DNA of 18,673 nt from positions 2,766,379 to 2,785,051 of the forward strand of contig FN649728.1 of assembly GCA_000310025.1 (NCBI GenBank), given 5' to 3'. The DNA comes from Ectocarpus siliculosus. Taxonomy: Eukaryota; Sar; Phaeophyceae; Ectocarpales; Ectocarpaceae. This document shows positions 14,810 through 18,673 of this stretch, piece after piece. The notes beneath the pieces were generated by a model. The model was not told where the DNA came from and did not search any database. It was given only the letters and a program-made list of their open reading frames with translations. Made by a program: the position numbers and the translations under genes. Each line of letters begins with the position of its first letter. The first letter of the stretch is position 1.

Positions 14810-15409
14810 TTATTTGCTGTTGAGCTCCTTCCGGACATTGCCCACTGGCCCTGGGTTTACCTCCTTTTCATAAAGATCCAACCGCGCTGGGGCACCGCCG
14901 TGTAGCAGAGCAGTGCCTCCCAAAGGATCCAGCCACGCTAGAGCACTTACGTTTTGGTGGGAGCAAGATCCACACACACTTGGCCTTACGTGTTTTGACT
15001 CGGGGCAAACAACCGGAACAAATTCAGGCCATGCGTGAGCGTGAGCAGACACACAGGGTATACCTCGCGTGAGCAGGCACACGAGAGCCGATCTTGTGTC
15101 TGTGATCGTACCTGGGGTAAGCTCGTCGCCATTGTTACATGCCCCTTGCTCCTGATGTGCAGCGTGCGCGGCGGCCAGCGCGCCGGACTCGGAAGCTTTC
15201 CTCCGCTCAGTGCGGAAACGCCGATGATGAACGAAGCTCCGACGATTAGCTGCATCCAGTGATGCGCACACCCCAAGGTGCCTGGCTCTCTTCTTTGCTG
15301 CGGAAAAGACGGGTTTCAAGAGGATTCGGGTGGGCCAAAGAGGGAACTCGGGTTTTTTTCGCCGTCCTGGGTTACGCCCCGGCTGATGCCGTACCGTTGT
15401 CAATCTCAA
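14810..15409 (-). CDS. 199-codon unrecognised open frame, possible exons
   Basis: This is one of the longest open frames in the window. It ends NVRKELNSK-stop at 14810, with an AATAAA just downstream in the sense direction. The part near the end (SALAWLDPLGGTALLHGG then APARLDLYEKE) is faintly reminiscent of an ankyrin-type D-x-x-G-x-TAL-x-H turn, but a single weak unit is not enough. A second frame across the same bases starts at ATG 15255 with a signal-peptide-like MQLIVGASFIIGVSALSGG. A GTACGA donor at about 15113 is shared. Which frame, if any, is coding is unclear. Confidence 0.3.
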   Translation of the reverse strand: MRLTTVRHQPGRNPGRRKKPEFPLWPTRILLKPVFSAAKKRARHLGVCASLDAANRRSFVHHRRFRTERRKASESGALAAAHAAHQEQGACNNGDELTPGTITDTRSALVCLLTRGIPCVSAHAHAWPEFVPVVCPESKHVRPSVCGSCSHQNVSALAWLDPLGGTALLHGGAPARLDLYEKEVNPGPVGNVRKELNSK

Positions 15410-15480
15410 TTCATGCGAGAGGTATCTACGAGACCACAGCGAACAGGTTGGTCTGCAACCATTTAATCCCGCCGCTCGTT

Positions 15481-15783
15481 TTAGTTGCGTTTCGTACGGT
15501 TTTCTTTTGCTCGAAGTTCCGCTTCGACGCTTGATCCGAGAAAAATGGTTCTCCTCCAGACCGTTAGTTCGTCGCGACGTCGCGACAGCAGCTCCATGTG
15601 TAGATGATCGTGCTTGGCAGCTTCGTGTCTAGCAACAGCAGCTCGAACCTCAGCGTGAATCGTCTTGACGTGCCTGATGATTCGCTGCTCTATGTGTTGA
15701 ACGTCTGTCGACCTTCTTGTAGTCACGAACCTCGGAAGGAAATATTTCGTGTTGTTCCGAGTTTCTGCGATCGATAGTGCAGA
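15481..15783 (-). CDS. Possible exon or relic with a long charged helix
   Basis: The minus-strand frame is open from about 15783 to a stop at 15481 and contains DVQHIEQRIIRHVKTIHAEV, RAAVARHEAAKHDHLHMELL and SRRRDELTVWRRT. The heptad-like spacing of hydrophobic residues among charged ones predicts a coiled coil or long amphipathic helix. There is no ATG upstream; the open frame begins after a stop and overlaps the preceding frame, so it is either an internal exon or frameshifted from it. No homology is recognised. Confidence 0.35.
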   Translation of the reverse strand, partial: SALSIAETRNNTKYFLPRFVTTRRSTDVQHIEQRIIRHVKTIHAEVRAAVARHEAAKHDHLHMELLSRRRDELTVWRRTIFLGSSVEAELRAKENRTKRN

Positions 15784-15862
15784 TCAAGGTGTACATCGTC
15801 AGCAGCAGGGTCTAGGCGTATCTTGAACACGCCTTGTTTGCTATAGTCATTCATTATGTTGA
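15723..15862 (-). CDS. Possible exon or relic preceding the charged-helix frame
   Basis: A strong acceptor (CTCTCTCCCACCACCACCAG) at 15863 precedes a frame with ATG at 15854. It encodes MNDYSKQGVFKIRLDPAADD then VHLDLHYRSQKLGTTRNISF and stops after RGS. It looks like a beta-rich segment. The stop falls where the charged-helix frame is already open in another register, so the two may be one gene broken by a frameshift, or the junction may use a splice site I cannot resolve. Confidence 0.32.
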
Positions 15863-15951
15863 CTGGTGGTGGTGGGAGAGAGAGTAAGCACGCCACAAGC
15901 AACACCTGGACGAGAAATCAAATCCTGATGAGGCCCATTCAGATTTTGAGT

Positions 15952-16490
15952 TCATGAACAACACGAGTCCACAAATGAACACCCAAGCTTTACCGGAACT
16001 TTGGCGTCTCCGAGAGAAGTTGGGTGACAAATGAAGCATTTCATCGACTCCTTTACTCGAAAAGTCATCGAAGGTACCCTTTGGTACCACGCTTCGTCTA
16101 CGGGCCGTCGTAGGCGCAACAGAGTACAGCAGTAGGTGTCAGCGAAATCATGATGAATCGTGTCGTTGTGGGAGCTAATTCTTCTCACTCACCCACCTTC
16201 GGAAAAAATGTCATGCCGCCACCGCTGACAGCCGAAGCTACCCATGTGAGACCTTCCTCCTGGCGGTTATTCATTACAGTCGCCCCTTGACATCACGGAA
16301 CCTTGAGAGATCCCCGTAGTCGCCGCGAAAGTGGTCGTAGGGTAACACGGCCGAACGTTGGTGCTTTTTCGCTGGAGGATGAGTTGGAGTGACCGTAATC
16401 TTCCGGATCCACCGAGCGCGAACCGTGAGGCGTCAAGTGCGGAGCGACGGTGCGCCATCTTGATGCACTTCGGCACGTAAGCCCGCATTG
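15952..16490 (-). other. Cluster of overlapping minus-strand open frames, unassigned
   Basis: Two stretches look protein-like. One is RPVDEAWYQRVPSMTFRVKE within 15952-16188. The other, in a frame ending near 16269, is VLPYDHFRGDYGDLSRFRDV followed by KGRL and a stop. Another frame runs 16267-16488 from ATG. All three frames are partly open, so coding assignment is not possible by eye. With the two entries just downstream they may be parts of one decayed or intron-containing gene. Confidence 0.25.
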
Positions 16491-17854
16491 GCGAGGGGTT
16501 AGAGGCGGATGGTAACTAGAGAGGGAAACCTGCGCGCTGTATAAGCAACGTTGCGATTCGTGACTATACTGCTGTCAAGACACATCCATCATGCATGACC
16601 ATGAACAAGGCGTGCCCCTTGCGCCCGTCCCACCCCACCTGCAAGGGGGCACGCAGACAAAACCTAACGGTCCTGGAGCACGATCTTCATATCCTCACCT
16701 CCTTTCCGTCTCCTTAAGGCAGCTAAAACAGTGTACGCACACCGAACAGGGGAGTTTTCGCACCGTGCTTGATTCACACAAATTTCTCTCTGAGGCATGT
16801 ACGTGTCAATGAGGGTTTTTTCGGGGCTCATCAATCATCTATGGCTTGTCACATGTCTCCCGACACTCTGTAGCCTGCCTCCGACACAAAACGGCCCAAA
16901 CCGAGTGAATGTTGGGGGGAAATCATTTGAGGAAGGCCAATGAATTGGAATGTCAACGTCTCTGCTCTTCGGTGACCATGCACGGTTTGATTGTTACACA
17001 TTTTTCTCTCCGTTTTCTTTACAGGCACTGTTGAAGAAGGACAACGAATCACGGCCAAAAATCCACCAAACTCTATGCATTCGAACGACAGTTGGTTCTT
17101 TGTCGGGCATCGCACTGAGATCTGTCCACAGCGTGTGAAATTTTAATAACCAAGAGCGCGGTCAATACGTTACCCCTTCCAGTCTTGTAGCTTCTTGCAG
17201 TCATGCGGGAGTCTTTGTGTTGTTCATTGCAAACATGTCATGATACGCGAAGTACACCCAACCAAGCGCATGAAAAGCCTGGAATGGAAGACGGCCACCC
17301 TATGCATACAGCAGTTTAATATGGAGCACCCAAAGTAGTGAGGGAGATCTCCGCTTCAAGGGGAATAATGTGCGCAAAGCAAAGGGTCATCCACCGAATA
17401 ACCTATATTTATACCCTGCGAAAGACCACTTGGTTTGGAGCGTTGTCGACTGACCGCAGTAGTAGCAAACACTACGATTGTAAGTGCTTGGACCCTCAAC
17501 CGAGCACTTTTGATGTCCGTTTACATCGCCCCCCTTGCACCCCCCCCCCTCATTCAGAAAATTGTTTACCAGACTTGTCTTCTTAGGTTCGCAGAAGCGC
17601 GGAAGAGCGTACTGCCGAGTCATATCCCCCTCCCCCGCCCCCGCTTTCTCTGGATCTCGTCCCGTACAATACGTCCCGTACGATGTAGTCTACGCAAAAT
17701 CGTCAAAAAAGGGCAGAAACGTCGCACTGTTATGTACACTAACTAGTCGTTCGCCTAGGAACACCCGAGCCGACCAGGCTACAGAATGAAAACGTAGAAT
17801 TTCTAAACAAGCCGCGTGCTTCCATAATTAATTTACACTCAACACAATAAAACT
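16491..17854. other. 1.36-kb stretch without a supported gene
   Basis: A plus-strand frame 16591-16812 follows a TATAAG at about 16540 but is a short Pro/His/Gln-rich frame with no domain. Other frames (16849-17115 minus, 17338-17746 plus, 17387-17623 minus) are similarly unconvincing. A 14-base tandem duplication of CGTCCCGTAC units lies at 17658-17685, and C-runs occur near 17541-17550. Confidence 0.45.
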
Positions 17855-18274
17855 GTGCAGAACGAAAGTGATGACAGCAACTATATGGTGCCGCCGGCTT
17901 CTCCTGGTACCTACCATACAATGAATCTCAGGCATCGCGACCGTTTGCGTGCCGCATCTACCTCTCGCCCAGTGGCATCTCTACTGCTTGCTGTACTCTT
18001 GAATACACTACGTATATCGAGCCAAACCAGACTACACGTACTGCAATCAACGCCAACCACGATTCATCGCGGACACCCCCCGCGGTTCACGTTCAATTCG
18101 CCTTCGTTTCAGGATCTGGAGAAACCTCCGAACGTCCAGAGTGCAAAAAATAATAAAACTGGGGGGGGTTTCTCGTGCAACGTTCCATGCCGGCGGACGA
18201 AAACGAAACCACCTTTGATCCTACCAAGTACACGTACTCATGATTTACGTGAAGCCGGTACTCGCTCGAAATGA
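17855..18274 (+). CDS. Small unrecognised plus-strand open frame
   Basis: A 139-codon frame begins ATG (MQNESDDSNYMVPPASPGTY) and includes a hydrophobic patch, VASLLLAVLLNTLRI, around residues 41-55. The rest is Thr/Pro/Arg-rich. The hydrophobic patch resembles LVAVVLLNTLCMCS encoded on the plus strand at 12.57-12.62 kb, which could mean a shared repeat or may be chance. I see no splice signals or domain. It may be an intronless small gene, but non-coding is equally possible. Confidence 0.25.
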   Translation: MQNESDDSNYMVPPASPGTYHTMNLRHRDRLRAASTSRPVASLLLAVLLNTLRISSQTRLHVLQSTPTTIHRGHPPRFTFNSPSFQDLEKPPNVQSAKNNKTGGGFSCNVPCRRTKTKPPLILPSTRTHDLREAGTRSK

Positions 18275-18673
18275 CCAACAAGTATACGATACGTACAACC
18301 ATTTGGTTTGGCCTTGCCCATCCAAGCACACACACTCATAATTCAATTGAAACCGGAATGCTTGTTGTCAACCAAAAACTGTTTCGGTGTTTGCCCATGA
18401 CCCTCACTTCGAATTTTCCGACCCAAACATTCCCCTCGGGGCACGTTTGCTTCCAATCCACCTGAGCGAAGTCGCCCCCCCCCCCTGTAGTACTCTTGCT
18501 ATCTCCTCTATCGCCTCTGCAGGGTACACATATTACTCAGCTATACATATATCGGTCTTTATGACACTAAACCAAATAAAAAACTGCAGCTCCCGCTGCT
18601 GCTGGCAATACAAATAACACACGTGTTATTACTGTTCACTCCCCCCCCCCCCCCCCCCCTTGTTTCTCCTTTC
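18275..18673. other. Window end: no gene, 19-base poly-C tract
   Basis: This is AT-moderate DNA with an 8-bp-arm palindrome at 18613-18630 (AATAACAC, AC, GTGTTATT). It is followed by 19 consecutive C at 18641-18659. The C run resembles the poly-G near the other window end and may mark a contig boundary. Confidence 0.6.

Noticed and set aside
16538-16812. TATAAG followed by a 73-codon plus-strand frame
   Set aside because: TATA-like hexamers are common by chance, and the frame has no recognisable protein features.

Overview
The window looks like nuclear DNA of a eukaryote with long introns. Short open exons on the minus strand are separated by introns of about 240-1220 bases, all with GT donors and AG acceptors. 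Moderate GC content, microsatellites, homopolymer tracts and repeat debris fit this. My best guess is a brown alga of the Ectocarpus type (stramenopile). That rests on gene architecture and general impression, not on a marker gene.

The dominant feature is one multi-exon minus-strand gene, running from about 11.5 kb down to at least base 911. It probably continues past the left edge of the window or contig. I could place 14 exons (911-11113) whose splice phases all agree, giving a 623-residue model, plus a probable upstream first exon (11390-11515) whose junction is unresolved. The product is a fold-type I pyridoxal-phosphate (PLP) enzyme resembling the aminotransferase class V / cysteine-desulfurase-like superfamily. 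Visible motifs are PSGSDAE, AAGEVGSG, GSKTG, VVVDACQ and TGSK followed by FYCGPPFCGA; the last two carry the likely pyridine-N1 aspartate and the Schiff-base lysine. About 155 residues precede the PLP module and I do not recognise them. The substrate is unknown. The last expected C-terminal exon(s) are not in the window.

Left edge (1-910): G-rich runs and no convincing gene. Introns (911-11515): mostly non-coding, with a GA microsatellite, CAA/CAG and CGT/CAT simple repeats, and one 0.35-kb stretch open in several frames. 11.5-13.6 kb: no secure gene, but a strong 26-bp-arm hairpin at 12516-12590. 13.6-14.6 kb: a repeat-rich block with two direct-repeat families, a 19-bp inverted repeat and a degenerate 28-29-bp minisatellite, probably mobile-element remains. 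14.6-16.5 kb: several overlapping minus-strand open frames, some protein-like, that could be exons or relics of an unrecognised gene. 16.5-18.67 kb: no secure gene, ending in a 19-base poly-C tract.

I see no prokaryotic operons, CRISPR arrays, rRNA or convincing tRNA genes. Exon coordinates come from reading splice signals and phases by eye; no alignment or transcript evidence was available.
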